From Dolichospermum sp. DET69 (GTDB lineage: Bacteria > Cyanobacteriota > Cyanobacteriia > Cyanobacteriales > Nostocaceae): DNA of 64,000 nt. The stretch covers positions 660,501-724,500 of the forward strand of contig CP070233.1 in NCBI GenBank assembly GCA_017355425.1. The letters are read 5' to 3'. Position 1 is the stretch's first letter, and every line of letters begins with the position of its first letter. A program made the translations under genes and the position numbers. Under the pieces are notes generated by a model. That model worked only from the letters and a program-made list of their open reading frames with translations. It was not told the origin of the DNA and made no database searches. This document shows, piece after piece, positions 44,862 to 54,410 of the stretch.

Positions 44862-47044
44862 GGTAGAGTCGAGGGCGGGTATTATCCCGCGCCCCTCTCT
44901 GTTAAATCTGGGCGTGCAGCTTTCACTGCACCCAGCTTCCGATGTTCTTAGCTTTCGTTTTTGCTCATGTGAATATAATCGTGGCAGCTTTCATGAATTG
45001 CTAGAAGGTTGTTTGGTTTCCAATTGTTATGATTGGCATCAACATGATGTAAGTGTACCTTCTCATCATTGAGCATTTTAAGACCACAATGACCACATTT
45101 ATGGCTTTGCCGTTTGAGGGCTTTAGAGGTATTGTTGTTATAGAGCTTGCTGTTACGTTCGCTCCAATAACTTAAATCTCCGTCATAAGGTGATTTCTCA
45201 CCTTTGACATTGATGTGTTTGTTTTCGGAGTAAGGGACTGCTGGAAACGCCTTATCTAGTAATTGCTTACTGGTATAGCGATTCTGTTTAGTTTCCTTGT
45301 TGAATACCCTAAATGCTCTGTTTTGGATGTGAAATAACGAGTTTCTTGACCCGTCCATCTTGCAGAAGCGGTGGTAATTCCTCCAGCCTCTAACTACAGG
45401 GGCTAATTTCTCAGCCTTTGTGGTAGCACCATAATTCGAGTTGTTGACGATGTATTTTACTTTCTTGCGAAAAGATTTAAAATTGTCCACTGATGGAGCG
45501 CATCTAAACTTCCCGTTTTTCTGGACTAAAAAGTTCCAGCCGAGGAAATCAAACCCATCTGTCGCGGCGGTTAGCTTTGTCTTTTTCTCGCTGACTTTCA
45601 TTCCCCGCTCTGCTAAAAACTGACTGATTTTGTCAAGTATTTCTGTGGCATCGTCTTGAGGTCTGAGTATTATCACCATGTCATCCGCGTATCGGATTGT
45701 TGGTTCTATTACTTTACTTCCGGCATCTTTATATCTGTGGATGCTTTCAATGCCGTTTAAAGCGATGTTAGCTAGTAGTGGACTTACCACTCCGCCTTGA
45801 GGCGTTCCCTGTTCAGGAAATTCTGGGTTGACTCCGGCTTTGAGACATCGGAAAATACCTTGTCTTATGCTCTTGGGAGCTATGAGTCTATCCATGATGG
45901 CGGTGTGGTTTATCCTATCAAAGCATTTTTCGATATCGAGTTCTATAACCCTTTTATCTATTCCATTTCGCGCAGAGCATAGGTTTATGAACAGGATTTT
46001 CTGTGCGTCATGCGCTGAACGTCCCGTCCTAAACCCGTAGCTCCTAGCATGGAAGGTTGCCTCGTGCGCTGGTTCTAATGCGTATTTGACAAGGCATTGG
46101 TAAGCTCTGTCTGCAATAGTAGGGATTTTCAGCATCCTCATCGTACCGTCCTTTTTGGGGATGGGTATTTCTCTTAGTTCCTGGTGTTTCCAGTTGCTAA
46201 CGGATGCTTTTAGCAGTTCATTAAGCTCAAAGCGTTCCTTAAAGGTAAGGGACTTTTTGCCATCAATTCCTGCGGTCTTTTTACCAGCGTTTAGCTGTGT
46301 TACTTGACGGATAGCCATTAATCTCGCTGCGGTTGATTTCAGAATCAGCTTTTGTAGGGACTTAGCTTTGCGCTTGTCTCCAACTTGAACCGCTTTGTAC
46401 ACTCGTTTTTGTAGGCGGAATAAGTTACGGCGGAATTTCTTCCAGGGTAAGGTCTTCCAAGATTCACTAGAGTTGTCTCTGTGTCCAATCATGCTCTGCT
46501 CCAGTTTGTGTATTCTGAACACCTCAGACCAATTACGGTCTGTCCTACCCGGATTGAGGGAATTCCGCTGCTCGTCCAGCCTACTTGTAGGGTTCGACCG
46601 CCCTTAGACCCTCAATCCGTTTTTATTCGTTCCCTCGGTTGATTATTAGTTCCGTTAGGTGTAGCCATTTCAACCACTGGAATCCCTGGACTCGTACCGC
46701 TATGGGACTAAGATGCGGCGGGAATTAACTCCAATGAGGTCGGGTTTTTTGTATTGTGTCCCGCCTCTCGATAAGTTGCTTTTCCAGGCTCTGTTTCACC
46801 GTGGGAACTCCCCATTAACGCCAGTGTCACCCCACAACGGATGTCTGATTGCGTCCTGTTCCTAGCTTCGACCTCCCGAAGCCGAGTCGGGTCATCGTAG
46901 GCAGATAGGGAGTCATACCTGAGTCTGGCAGATGGGACTTGCACCCATATCAGACCGAGAGTTCAACCTTCTTCTATTGCTAGATTGGGTTGGTTAGCTT
47001 ATGTACGGGCTGGATACCGTGATTCAGCTAACAACGAATCGCAC
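44862..47044 (-). mobile_element. Group II intron (copy 2), in the isrB locus
   Basis: Starts GTGCG at 47044 (minus strand) and carries the same architecture as copy 1: 5' RNA part with no gene (46523-47044), RT ORF, domain V hairpin at 44904-44939 (loop GAAA) and a domain VI stem ending CTCTACC at about 44862. 2183 bp. Exon junctions: upstream CCAAGGATTA, downstream TCTCTTTATG; splicing would place AAGGA ten bases before the isrB ATG. Only TTA at the upstream junction is shared with copy 1. Confidence 0.85.
44948..46522 (-). CDS. ltrA: Group II intron reverse transcriptase/maturase with HNH endonuclease
   Basis: 524 residues, intact, near-identical to the ORF at 4960-6564. YADD catalytic motif in TIRYADDMVII, GTPQGGVVSPLLANI, maturase domain, and C-terminal HNH (CGHCG, HLHHVDANHNNWKPNNL, HESCH). 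It differs from copy 1 by a shorter linker before the palm (RYKDAGSKVIEPTIRYADD) and scattered substitutions, so the two copies are not a very recent duplication. Both should be able to support splicing and mobility. Confidence 0.92.
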   Translation of the reverse strand: MFRIHKLEQSMIGHRDNSSESWKTLPWKKFRRNLFRLQKRVYKAVQVGDKRKAKSLQKLILKSTAARLMAIRQVTQLNAGKKTAGIDGKKSLTFKERFELNELLKASVSNWKHQELREIPIPKKDGTMRMLKIPTIADRAYQCLVKYALEPAHEATFHARSYGFRTGRSAHDAQKILFINLCSARNGIDKRVIELDIEKCFDRINHTAIMDRLIAPKSIRQGIFRCLKAGVNPEFPEQGTPQGGVVSPLLANIALNGIESIHRYKDAGSKVIEPTIRYADDMVIILRPQDDATEILDKISQFLAERGMKVSEKKTKLTAATDGFDFLGWNFLVQKNGKFRCAPSVDNFKSFRKKVKYIVNNSNYGATTKAEKLAPVVRGWRNYHRFCKMDGSRNSLFHIQNRAFRVFNKETKQNRYTSKQLLDKAFPAVPYSENKHINVKGEKSPYDGDLSYWSERNSKLYNNNTSKALKRQSHKCGHCGLKMLNDEKVHLHHVDANHNNWKPNNLLAIHESCHDYIHMSKNES

Positions 47045-47257
47045 TAATCCTTGGAGTAAAAGTTTAAGTCCCCTCGCCCAACTAATCCAAAATGTCTTGG
47101 CTCAACCCAACGACTAAACAAATAGTCTTGCAGATAATCCAAACTGGGGAAGTATTTGGAAGTGCGTGTCAGGATTAGTCTCAAATGGGCTAGTCAAACA
47201 CGTAATTTTTGTTAATTACAAGCCCCATCCTTCTTCAAGGTGGGGTTATTGACCACC
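47045..47257 (-). ncRNA. Candidate omega-RNA region upstream of isrB
   Basis: Non-coding exon side of intron 2. It begins (minus strand) with GGTGGTCAATAAC, a CCCCACC...GGATGGGG hairpin and GCTTGTAA, paralleling the iscB upstream region, and ends with GTTGGGCGAGGGGACTTAAA and CCAAGGATTA next to the intron. In IsrB/IscB systems the guide RNA is encoded here; the intron now separates it from the nuclease gene. Confidence 0.5.
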
Positions 47258-47690
47258 GCTTCTTGTTAGTTTGCTCACTACCATACCTTATATCAACACT
47301 ATTGCCAAATTACGAGGGTGAGATGATAATGCTTTAACCATGAACTCCCGTTTTTCACTCTTGCTTGGCAAAAACAATCAGCCTTAAAAATTCCTTAAAG
47401 GTTTCCGACAAGGATTTTTTAAATGTATTGACGGGGTAGATAAGGGTTTTAGATTCTAAATTACCTTTTTCTCGAAACGCTTATGTATGCTTATTTTTGC
47501 CGTTTTTGCCAAAAATTATCAAGGCTCTTATTTTGGCAACACTATTGTTATGAGAACAGATTTGCTGAACAGCAATAGCGAAGCGCGACCTAGCCATCGC
47601 TGTGATTTTAAACCAGAAACTCTTTTCCCTGATAGTATCTGTGTTTGCTGATCATATCTATTGCTCCTATTGGAATCCTTAACGCCTAGT
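47258..47690. other. Gene-free gap between the isrB element and DUF29
   Basis: No gene seen. It contains AT-rich sequence and, at about 47571-47605, AGCAATAGCGAAGCGCGACC, related to AGCCGATCGCGAAGCACGAC at 48188-48207. It probably includes the original upstream region of the subtilase gene before the insertion. Confidence 0.45.
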
Positions 47691-48125
47691 TTAAAGTTCT
47701 AGATTGGTAGAGATTAAGATCATGGCTCTATCGCATATCTCTTGACGGTTGACTAGTTTGGCTAACTCATGGGGTTCATAGCGTCCTTCCTCAACCTTTG
47801 AGGAGGCGCGATCAACTGCTTCTGTATAAGCTTCGGAAATTGCTAGGCTTAATTCCTCGGTATTGAGGTATGTTCCGCCAGCTTTACGGCGCTGGTTTTT
47901 GGTTTGGATACCGCGGATAGAGTTGCGAATTGATAGCTCCCACGATTTCGTAGTGCGATTTTCTGTCTTTTGTTTGATTAGATGTATGAGCAGAATTACT
48001 GCATAGCTACGAATGTTGTTGATTTTATCATCTCTGCTCATTTCTTCTAATTCGTCAACAATTGCTAAAGCTCCAGTCATATCACCTTTAAGTAGTAATT
48101 CCCTTAATGTCAAAAGTTCTTCCAT
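47691..48125 (-). CDS. DUF29 family protein
   Basis: 144 residues: MEELLTLRELLLKGDMTGAL, then AIVDELEEMSRDDKINNIRS and YAVILLIHLIKQKTENRTTK SWELSI, a helical protein of the DUF29 family that is abundant in cyanobacteria and of unknown function. Soluble. Stand-alone. Confidence 0.8.
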   Translation of the reverse strand: MEELLTLRELLLKGDMTGALAIVDELEEMSRDDKINNIRSYAVILLIHLIKQKTENRTTKSWELSIRNSIRGIQTKNQRRKAGGTYLNTEELSLAISEAYTEAVDRASSKVEEGRYEPHELAKLVNRQEICDRAMILISTNLEL

Positions 48126-48265
48126 ATCTTTAGTGATGTGAGAATGGGATATATAATAATTATAGTATTAGTTAATATATCCATTAAGAGCCGATCGCGA
48201 AGCACGACCTAGGAATCGCTTATTTACAGCAGAAACGTCCGAATTGCCGAACCAAAGAAGTTTTA

Positions 48266-48309
48266 ATCCTGTTAATCCTTAAATCCTGGACATCCTGATT
48301 CTGACAATA
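48266..48309. repeat. AATCCTG dispersed repeat
   Basis: TTAATCCTTAAATCCTGGAC then ATCCTGATTCTGACAAT, same family as the copies at 4381-4440 and 8875-8965. Confidence 0.65.
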
Positions 48310-48317
48310 ATATTAAT

Positions 48318-49169
48318 TTAAAACCCCCTAATACCCATTTCCAAACCCTCACATACACCCGTCAAAAAATCTAAATCCAAAGTCGCAATAGTATCACTGG
48401 GTTTGTGATAATGAGGGTTTCGCATAAATGCCGTATCTGTCACCATAATTGCTGGATAACCTTCATCCCAAAAAGGTGCATGATCACTCAAGCGAGTTTG
48501 GGGAACTAATAAACCGCGATTTGGTGCAGGTAGCCATTGACTATTAATACCAACTTTCTGAATACTGCTACTTAAACTCATTAAATCACCCAAAGTCCGC
48601 CAATTGCCAACCAAAGCAATAAAATCACCACGATTTGGGTAAAAGAATTGGAGAGGAAACGGATATTTTTGAGAACCAGGAGTAGAATCTCGATATCCCA
48701 ACATTTCCAAAGAGATCATCAAACGAAGAGGTTGCTTTTGTTCGCGCAACAAAGCTGCATAATCAGCACTACCCAGCAATCCATATTCCTCCATATCAAA
48801 AGCCACCAGCCGCAAAGGATATTTTGCGGGTTTTTCGGCAAAACTGCGGGCAAATTCCAATAAAACCGCCACACCAGTCGCATTATCATCCGCTGCGACT
48901 GTCCCCACCACACCATCATAATGAGCGCCAATTAAAACAGGTGATAAATCTGCCTTTTTGTTTTCAACTGAACCAGGTAAATTTAAAATCAGGTTCTTAC
49001 AACTTTTACCTCTGACTTCAAAGGTGTGGATTTCCACACTTCCCCATTGTCCCAATTGCTGGCGAATGTATTCTTGAACAAAGAAGTGTGCCGCACTATC
49101 CATATAGGGATTGCGTTCTTTCGCTACTTCCTGAAGATGGTTTTGTAACCGTTGTTTTAAGTTCAACAT
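48318..49169 (-). CDS. M28 family zinc aminopeptidase
   Basis: 283 residues from ATG 49169 (MLNLKQRLQNHLQEVAKERN). Two-zinc site: His and Asp in LIGAHYDGVVG and AADDNATGVAVLLE, Glu pair in FDMEEYGLLGS, Asp in SDHAPFWDEGYPAIMVTDTA and His in NPHYHKPSDTIATLD. No signal peptide, so probably cytoplasmic, although relatives are often exported. The frame extends 22 codons upstream into charged, non-conserved sequence (EGAKDTKEEGRRK) that belongs to a repeat also seen near 55640. Confidence 0.88.
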   Translation of the reverse strand: MLNLKQRLQNHLQEVAKERNPYMDSAAHFFVQEYIRQQLGQWGSVEIHTFEVRGKSCKNLILNLPGSVENKKADLSPVLIGAHYDGVVGTVAADDNATGVAVLLEFARSFAEKPAKYPLRLVAFDMEEYGLLGSADYAALLREQKQPLRLMISLEMLGYRDSTPGSQKYPFPLQFFYPNRGDFIALVGNWRTLGDLMSLSSSIQKVGINSQWLPAPNRGLLVPQTRLSDHAPFWDEGYPAIMVTDTAFMRNPHYHKPSDTIATLDLDFLTGVCEGLEMGIRGF

Positions 49170-49495
49170 GAATAAAGGTAATACTCCCTTCCTTCTTCCT
49201 TCTTCCTTCGTGTCCTTCGCGCCTTCGTGGTTCAATTAATCTATATTCTTCTAGTGGGAAGAGAGTAGGCAATAATAAAGATTATTATTTACCTTTTTCA
49301 CTAGCAAGTGACCAATGACCTAAAATGCTATTCTAGTTTAGCAAGTAGCACTACCGTTGCTAAAATGCCTATAATTCTTGATTTAATGATGACTATTATA
49401 TTATTAGATTGTTGACCTGATTTAGCACCAAGCTAAAAGCAGTCTTATTCTACCATAATAAATTTATAAAACACGCAACAGGAGACGAGTAACGC
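49170..49495. other. Upstream region of dnaK
   Basis: 326 bp with no gene, between divergent genes. AT-rich, with imperfect TTAGC/GCTAA pairs (TTTAGCACCAAGCTAAAAGC at about 49418) and AACAGGAG before the dnaK ATG as ribosome-binding site. The TTAGC pair is not a full CIRCE operator. Confidence 0.4.
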
Positions 49496-51550
49496 ATGGG
49501 CAAGGTAGTTGGCATCGACTTGGGTACAACCAACTCAGTAGTCGCCGTCATGGAGGGTGGCAAGCCGGTGGTGATTGCCAATGCAGAAGGAATGCGAACA
49601 ACCCCCTCCGTGGTTGGTTTTAGTAAAGAAGGTGAAAGGGTAGTTGGGCAAATGGCCCGACGGCAAACCGTATTAAATCCCCAAAATACCTTTTTTGCGG
49701 TAAAACGCTTTATTGGGCGCAAGTATGGCGAATTAAACTCGGATTCTAAGCGCGTACCTTACACTATCCGTAAAGATGAAATTGGCAATATTAAAGTTGC
49801 TTGTCCTCGGCTGAATAAGGAATTTTCCCCAGAGGAAATTTCGGCAATGGTGTTGAAGAAATTAGCTGATGATGCTAGTCGTTATTTAGGTGAACCTGTT
49901 ACCGGGGCTGTAATTACTGTTCCGGCCTATTTTAATGATTCCCAACGCCAAGCTACCCGTGACGCGGGCAGAATTGCCGGGTTAGATGTGTTACGGATTC
50001 TCAATGAACCCACAGCCGCATCTTTAGCTTACGGATTAGATCGAGGTGATATGGAAACTATCCTGGTCTTTGACTTGGGTGGTGGGACTTTTGATGTGTC
50101 TATTCTGGAAGTAGGGGACGGCGTATTTGAGGTTAAATCTACTAGTGGAGATACCCAACTCGGTGGTAATGACTTTGACAGAAAAGTAGTTGATTGGTTG
50201 GCAGAACAGTTTTTAGAAGCAGAAGGTGTAGACTTAAGACGCGATCGCCAAGCTTTGCAACGGTTAATGGAAGCCGCAGAAAAAGCTAAAATAGAACTTT
50301 CTGCCGTCAGCGTTACTGATATTAATTTACCCTTCATCACTGCCACCGAAGATGGTCCCAAACACCTAGAAACTCGCCTGACGCGATCGCAATTTGAAGG
50401 TTTATGTGTAGACTTACTGGGTAGAATTAGAACACCAGTTAAACGAGCTTTAAAAGATGCCGGACTTTCTCCTGTAGATATTGAAGAAGTCGTATTAGTT
50501 GGTGGTTCTACCAGAATGCCCATGGTGAAACAGCTAGTTCAAGACTTAATTGGCATTGAACCCAGCGAAAACGTTAATCCTGATGAAGTCGTCGCTGTCG
50601 GTGCAGCTATTCAGGGCAGCATTCTCGCCGGTGAACTTAAAGATATTCTCCTGTTAGATGTCACACCCCTATCTATGGGCTTAGAAACCATCGGTGGTGT
50701 GATGAAAAAACTCATCCCCCGCAATACAACTATTCCTGTTCGTCGTTCTGACATCTTTTCTACTTCTGAAAATAACCAAAACAGCGTAGAAATTAATGTG
50801 GTTCAGGGTGAAAGGGACATGGCCACAGATAATAAGTCCTTGGGACGGTTTAAACTATATGGCATTCCTCCCGCACCAAGGGGTATTCCTCAAGTGCAAG
50901 TATCTTTTGATATTGATGCTAATGGGATTCTACAAGTAACAGCCCTAGATCGGACAACTGGCAGAGAACAAAGTATCACTATTCAAGGCGCTTCGACTTT
51001 GAGTGAGTCAGAAGTTAACCGCATGATTCAGGATGCTCAGAAATACGCCAATGTTGATAGAGAACGGAAAGAACGAGTTGAAAAACGTACCCGGGCGGAA
51101 GCGTTGATATTACAAGCAGAACGACAATTGCGAGAAGTAGCATTAGAAATGGGGATGCAATTTGCCCGTAACCGTCGTCAACGCATTGATAATATTTGCC
51201 GGAACTTACGGGAAAGTTTACAAGCTGACGAAGATCGCGGTATTGATCAGGCTTATGCTGATTTGCAAGATGCTCTGTATGAACTGAATAGAGAAGTCCG
51301 TCAGTATTATGCTGAGGATGAAGATGAAGATTTATTTGGTGCTATCCGTGAGATCTTTGTGGGTGAAAAAGAAAAAGAACCAGAACGGGATGTTTACAGA
51401 AATAACTATCGAGAGCGAGATTCATCTAACCGGGGTTCTAGTAGAGATTATGGCAGGGAAAGTCGTTCTCCCAATTATGAAAGTCGTCCCACTCGTAGCA
51501 AACGCCCTAGCTACCAGGATAACTGGGATGATGACGATGATTGGTTGTAA
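49496..51550 (+). CDS. dnaK: Hsp70 chaperone DnaK
   Basis: 684 residues. ATPase domain with [55 protein letters not shown] and [13 protein letters not shown]; substrate domain with [14 protein letters not shown] and [13 protein letters not shown]. The tail after about residue 605 is not the usual EEVD-like end: it is a disordered Arg/Ser/Asp-rich stretch ending NWDDDDDWL, as in one of the extra cyanobacterial DnaK paralogues. A dnaJ gene follows 92 bp later, which suits the dnaK3-dnaJ type arrangement, but the paralogue number is not certain. Confidence 0.93.
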   Translation: MGKVVGIDLGTTNSVVAVMEGGKPVVIANAEGMRTTPSVVGFSKEGERVVGQMARRQTVLNPQNTFFAVKRFIGRKYGELNSDSKRVPYTIRKDEIGNIKVACPRLNKEFSPEEISAMVLKKLADDASRYLGEPVTGAVITVPAYFNDSQRQATRDAGRIAGLDVLRILNEPTAASLAYGLDRGDMETILVFDLGGGTFDVSILEVGDGVFEVKSTSGDTQLGGNDFDRKVVDWLAEQFLEAEGVDLRRDRQALQRLMEAAEKAKIELSAVSVTDINLPFITATEDGPKHLETRLTRSQFEGLCVDLLGRIRTPVKRALKDAGLSPVDIEEVVLVGGSTRMPMVKQLVQDLIGIEPSENVNPDEVVAVGAAIQGSILAGELKDILLLDVTPLSMGLETIGGVMKKLIPRNTTIPVRRSDIFSTSENNQNSVEINVVQGERDMATDNKSLGRFKLYGIPPAPRGIPQVQVSFDIDANGILQVTALDRTTGREQSITIQGASTLSESEVNRMIQDAQKYANVDRERKERVEKRTRAEALILQAERQLREVALEMGMQFARNRRQRIDNICRNLRESLQADEDRGIDQAYADLQDALYELNREVRQYYAEDEDEDLFGAIREIFVGEKEKEPERDVYRNNYRERDSSNRGSSRDYGRESRSPNYESRPTRSKRPSYQDNWDDDDDWL

Positions 51551-51593
51551 TTCGATTTTGGATTTTTAATTGCAGGGTCAGTCACAAGTAGAA

Positions 51594-51632
51594 ACACCAC
51601 TGACCACTGACCACTGACCACTGACCACTGAC
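51594..51632. repeat. ACTGACC heptamer array
   Basis: About five copies of ACTGACC between dnaK and dnaJ, ten bases before the dnaJ ATG. Confidence 0.85.
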
Positions 51633-51642
51633 ATTTAAATAT

Positions 51643-52638
51643 ATGCAAAATTTGCAAAATTTTCGGGATTATTACGAGATTTTAGGGGTTTCTAAAGATG
51701 CCACGAGCGAAGAAATTAAAAAGGTTTATCGGCGTTTAGCTAGGCAATATCACCCTGATCTTAATCCTGGGAATAAGGAAGCAGAGGAAAAATTTAAAAC
51801 CATTGGTGAGGCTTATGAAATCCTTTCCGATTCTAGCAGGCGATCGCAATATGATCAATTTAGCCGCTATTGGCAACAAAACGGCTTTGCAGGTAATAAA
51901 CAAACTCCCAAGCCAAAAGGTTGGGATAGCCGTGCTAACCCTCGTTCTAGTCAAGAAGTAGACCCCAGCCAATTTAACGATTTTGAAAGTTTTGTCAATC
52001 AAGTAATTGGTGTCAGCAACCGCAAAGAACCCAAAAATAGTCCGGGAAACACCAGCACTAGCGACCCATTCCGCACTCCCAGAACTAAAGTTGCATATAC
52101 GGTCAATACTCCACCCCGTAGCACTCGCAGGGATATCGAAGCCAGATTAACTTTACCACTAGAAAAAGCTTATCAAGGCGGTAATGAAAGAATACGTTTA
52201 GAAGATGGGCGATCTCTCGAAGTGACTATGCCCCCTGCTATGGTGACAGGGCAAACTATCCGCTTACGAAATCAAGGAATTAGTGGTGGTGATTTATACT
52301 TGAAAATTACCGTTGATCCTCATCCTTTGTTTAAGTTAGAAGGTGCTAATATCTTATGTCAAGTCCCTGTGACTCCCAGTGAAGCAGTTTTAGGGGGACA
52401 AGTCGAAGCACCTACCCTTGATGGTCCAGTGAAAATGACCATTCCCCCTGGTGTTAGGTCTGGGCAAAGATTTCGTCTTGGTAATAAAGGCTACCCCGGC
52501 GAAAACGGTCAACGTGGTGATCAATTAGTAGAAGTTCAGATAGTTACACCGAAAACTCTGACAGATGAAGAAAGACAACTTTATGAAAAATTGCGAGAAA
52601 TAGAAACCTTTAAACCTCGGGCTGATTTGTTGGGTTAA
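51643..52638 (+). CDS. dnaJ: DnaJ-class co-chaperone (CbpA-type, no zinc finger)
   Basis: 331 residues. J domain YYEILGVSKDATSEEIKKVY with the HPD motif in QYHPDLNPGN (about residue 40), a Gly/Ser/Pro-rich linker (about 85-165) and the C-terminal substrate-binding domains (EARLTLPLEKAYQGGNERIR; TIPPGVRSGQRFRLGNKGYP). The Cys-rich zinc-finger repeats of classical DnaJ are absent. It stimulates the ATPase of DnaK and is paired with the dnaK gene just upstream. Confidence 0.92.
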   Translation: MQNLQNFRDYYEILGVSKDATSEEIKKVYRRLARQYHPDLNPGNKEAEEKFKTIGEAYEILSDSSRRSQYDQFSRYWQQNGFAGNKQTPKPKGWDSRANPRSSQEVDPSQFNDFESFVNQVIGVSNRKEPKNSPGNTSTSDPFRTPRTKVAYTVNTPPRSTRRDIEARLTLPLEKAYQGGNERIRLEDGRSLEVTMPPAMVTGQTIRLRNQGISGGDLYLKITVDPHPLFKLEGANILCQVPVTPSEAVLGGQVEAPTLDGPVKMTIPPGVRSGQRFRLGNKGYPGENGQRGDQLVEVQIVTPKTLTDEERQLYEKLREIETFKPRADLLG

Positions 52639-52753
52639 AAATCAAATAATAGGCAAATTTAATGTGGTAATTAATATTTTCAATTTAGAGAACTTCACAA
52701 AATAAATTATCCTATCTTGTAGGATGGGATTCTAGCCAAGCCCTGACCGAATC

Positions 52754-52789
52754 GCCCCCTAACCCCCAGAATTGGGGGGTTTAGGGGGC
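52754..52789. terminator. Strong GC-rich hairpin after dnaJ
   Basis: GCCCCCTAACCCCC pairs with GGGGGGTTTAGGGGGC around AGAATT. 115 bp after the dnaJ stop; could terminate transcription, but it also belongs to a family of dispersed palindromic repeats. GGTGGGCATTGCCCAGCC follows at 52818. Confidence 0.5.
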
Positions 52790-52842
52790 TAAATAGTTGA
52801 GATACTAATATATTAACGGTGGGCATTGCCCAGCCTACGAAG

Positions 52843-53031
52843 ATGGAAAATCAAAATTTCAATACCCAAGAATATATTCAGCAAATGTCGCTTTTATTAA
52901 ATTTATCAATAAATGAAAAATATAAAGATGGAGTAATTACCAACTTTGAGAAAATCAAAGACATAGCCGAAATTGTCAATAACTTTCCTTTACCAGAATC
53001 AATTGAAATTGCACCGATTTTTGAACCATGA
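52843..53031 (+). CDS. DUF4089 small subunit (AtzG-like)
   Basis: 62 residues from ATG 52843: NFNTQEYIQQMSLLLNLSIN, then VITNFEKIKDIAEIVNNFPL. DUF4089 proteins accompany AtzE-family amidases; AtzG is the structural partner of AtzE in 1-carboxybiuret hydrolase. Its stop overlaps the amidase ATG (ATGA), supporting a complex. Confidence 0.82.
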   Translation: MENQNFNTQEYIQQMSLLLNLSINEKYKDGVITNFEKIKDIAEIVNNFPLPESIEIAPIFEP

Positions 53032-54392
53032 AAGATGCTGTATCTATCGCCGAAAATGTGTTATCAGGTAAGGTGAGTGCAAAGGAAATTACCCAGGCTG
53101 CATTAACTAGAATTGTTGCTAGAAATGATGAATTAAATTGTTTTACAAAAATTACCACAGAAACAGCTTTACAAGATGCAGAAAATATTGATAGAGAAAT
53201 TATTGAAGGTAAAAATCCTGGTGTTTTAACTGGAGTACCTTTTGCAGTTAAAAACTTATTTGATATTGCTAGTTTAACAACATTAGCAGGGGCAAAAATC
53301 AACGCCGAAAATTCTCCAGCTATCCAAGACGCAACCGCAATTAGGAGATTAAAACAAGCCGGTGCGGTGTTAGTGGGTGCGTTAAATATGGATGAATATG
53401 CTTATGGATTTGTCACAGAAAATGCCCATTATGGTGCAACTCATAACCCCCATGATTTAAAACGGGTTGCAGGAGGTTCTTCCGGTGGTTCTGCTGCTGC
53501 GGTTGCTGCTGGGTTAGTTCCTTTTACTTTGGGTTCCGATACTAACGGTTCTATTCGTGTTCCTGCGGCTTTGTGTGGTGTTTTTGGTTTTAAACCTACT
53601 TATGGCAGGTTGTCTCGTGCTGGAGTAAAATTATTTTCTAGTAGTTTAGATCATATTGGCACTTTTACTAATTCAGTGCGAGATATAGCGACAATTTTTG
53701 ATGTTCTGCAAGGTGAAGATGAAAAAGATCCGATTTGTACAAAACGTCAAATTGTTAAATGTTTACCACAATTAAATAATGATATATCTAATCTTAAAAT
53801 TGCGATCGCTGATGATTATTTTACCCAAAATGCCGAACCAGCACCTTTAGCAGCAGTTCAGCAGGTCGCTAAAGCTTTGAATGTTAGTGAATATATTACA
53901 ATACCAGAAGCAAAAATTGCCAGAGCTGCGGCTTTTATAATTACAGCTTGTGAAGGGGCAAATTTACATTTAGATAAATTAAAAAACCGTCCTCAAGACT
54001 TTGACTTTGCGACGCGAGATAGATTTTTAGCAGGTGCTTTAATTCCTAGTAATTGGTATTTACAAGCACAACGATTTAGATGCTGGTATCGAAATCAAGT
54101 TAGAGAAGTATTTCAAAATGTAGATATAATTATTGCCCCAACTACACCAATTGCAGCCCCATTAATTGGTCAAAAAACAATGATATTAAATGATCAAGAA
54201 ATTCTAGTTCGTCCTCATTTGGGTTTATTCACACAACCATTATCTCTTATTGGTTTACCTGTTTTATCAATTCCAATTAAGCAAGAAAATTCTCTACCTT
54301 TAGGAGTACAATTGATAGCAGCACCCTATAATGAAGCTTTGATTTTACAGGTTGCAGCGACTTTAGAAAAACAAGATATAATTTCTGTATAA
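53028..54392 (+). CDS. AtzE-family amidase (amidase signature enzyme)
   Basis: 454 residues. Ser-cisSer-Lys triad: Lys in VPFAVKNLFDIASL (near 73), GGSSGGSAAAVAAG (about 148-152) and the nucleophile Ser in GSDTNGSIRVPAALCG (near 172). AtzE hydrolyses 1-carboxybiuret; cyanobacteria are not known for cyanurate use, so another small amide is possible here. Translation is coupled to the DUF4089 gene; an FAD oxidase follows 18 bp later, so these three form an operon. Confidence 0.88.
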   Translation: MKDAVSIAENVLSGKVSAKEITQAALTRIVARNDELNCFTKITTETALQDAENIDREIIEGKNPGVLTGVPFAVKNLFDIASLTTLAGAKINAENSPAIQDATAIRRLKQAGAVLVGALNMDEYAYGFVTENAHYGATHNPHDLKRVAGGSSGGSAAAVAAGLVPFTLGSDTNGSIRVPAALCGVFGFKPTYGRLSRAGVKLFSSSLDHIGTFTNSVRDIATIFDVLQGEDEKDPICTKRQIVKCLPQLNNDISNLKIAIADDYFTQNAEPAPLAAVQQVAKALNVSEYITIPEAKIARAAAFIITACEGANLHLDKLKNRPQDFDFATRDRFLAGALIPSNWYLQAQRFRCWYRNQVREVFQNVDIIIAPTTPIAAPLIGQKTMILNDQEILVRPHLGLFTQPLSLIGLPVLSIPIKQENSLPLGVQLIAAPYNEALILQVAATLEKQDIISV

Positions 54393-54410
54393 ATCCTAAA
54401 TATCAAAATC

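Larger units (their letters stand above)
43690..47260 (-). mobile_element. IS605-type element with isrB, invaded by a group II intron
   Basis: Approximate limits from two related hairpins: CCCCATCCT...AGGGTGGGG (43696-43722) and CCCCATCC...AAGGTGGGG (47223-47245), the latter followed by GACCACC as at the iscB element end (8581-8587). Between them lie isrB, the intron and the likely guide-RNA region. No tnpA. The element without the intron would be about 1.4 kb. Confidence 0.6.

Noticed and set aside
46708-46944. 78-residue frame upstream of the intron RT gene
   Set aside because: Lies in the structured 5' RNA part of group II intron 2.
49418-49440. CIRCE heat-shock operator upstream of dnaK
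   Set aside because: Only TTAGC and GCTAA remain with a short spacer; the full TTAGCACTC-N9-GAGTGCTAA is absent.
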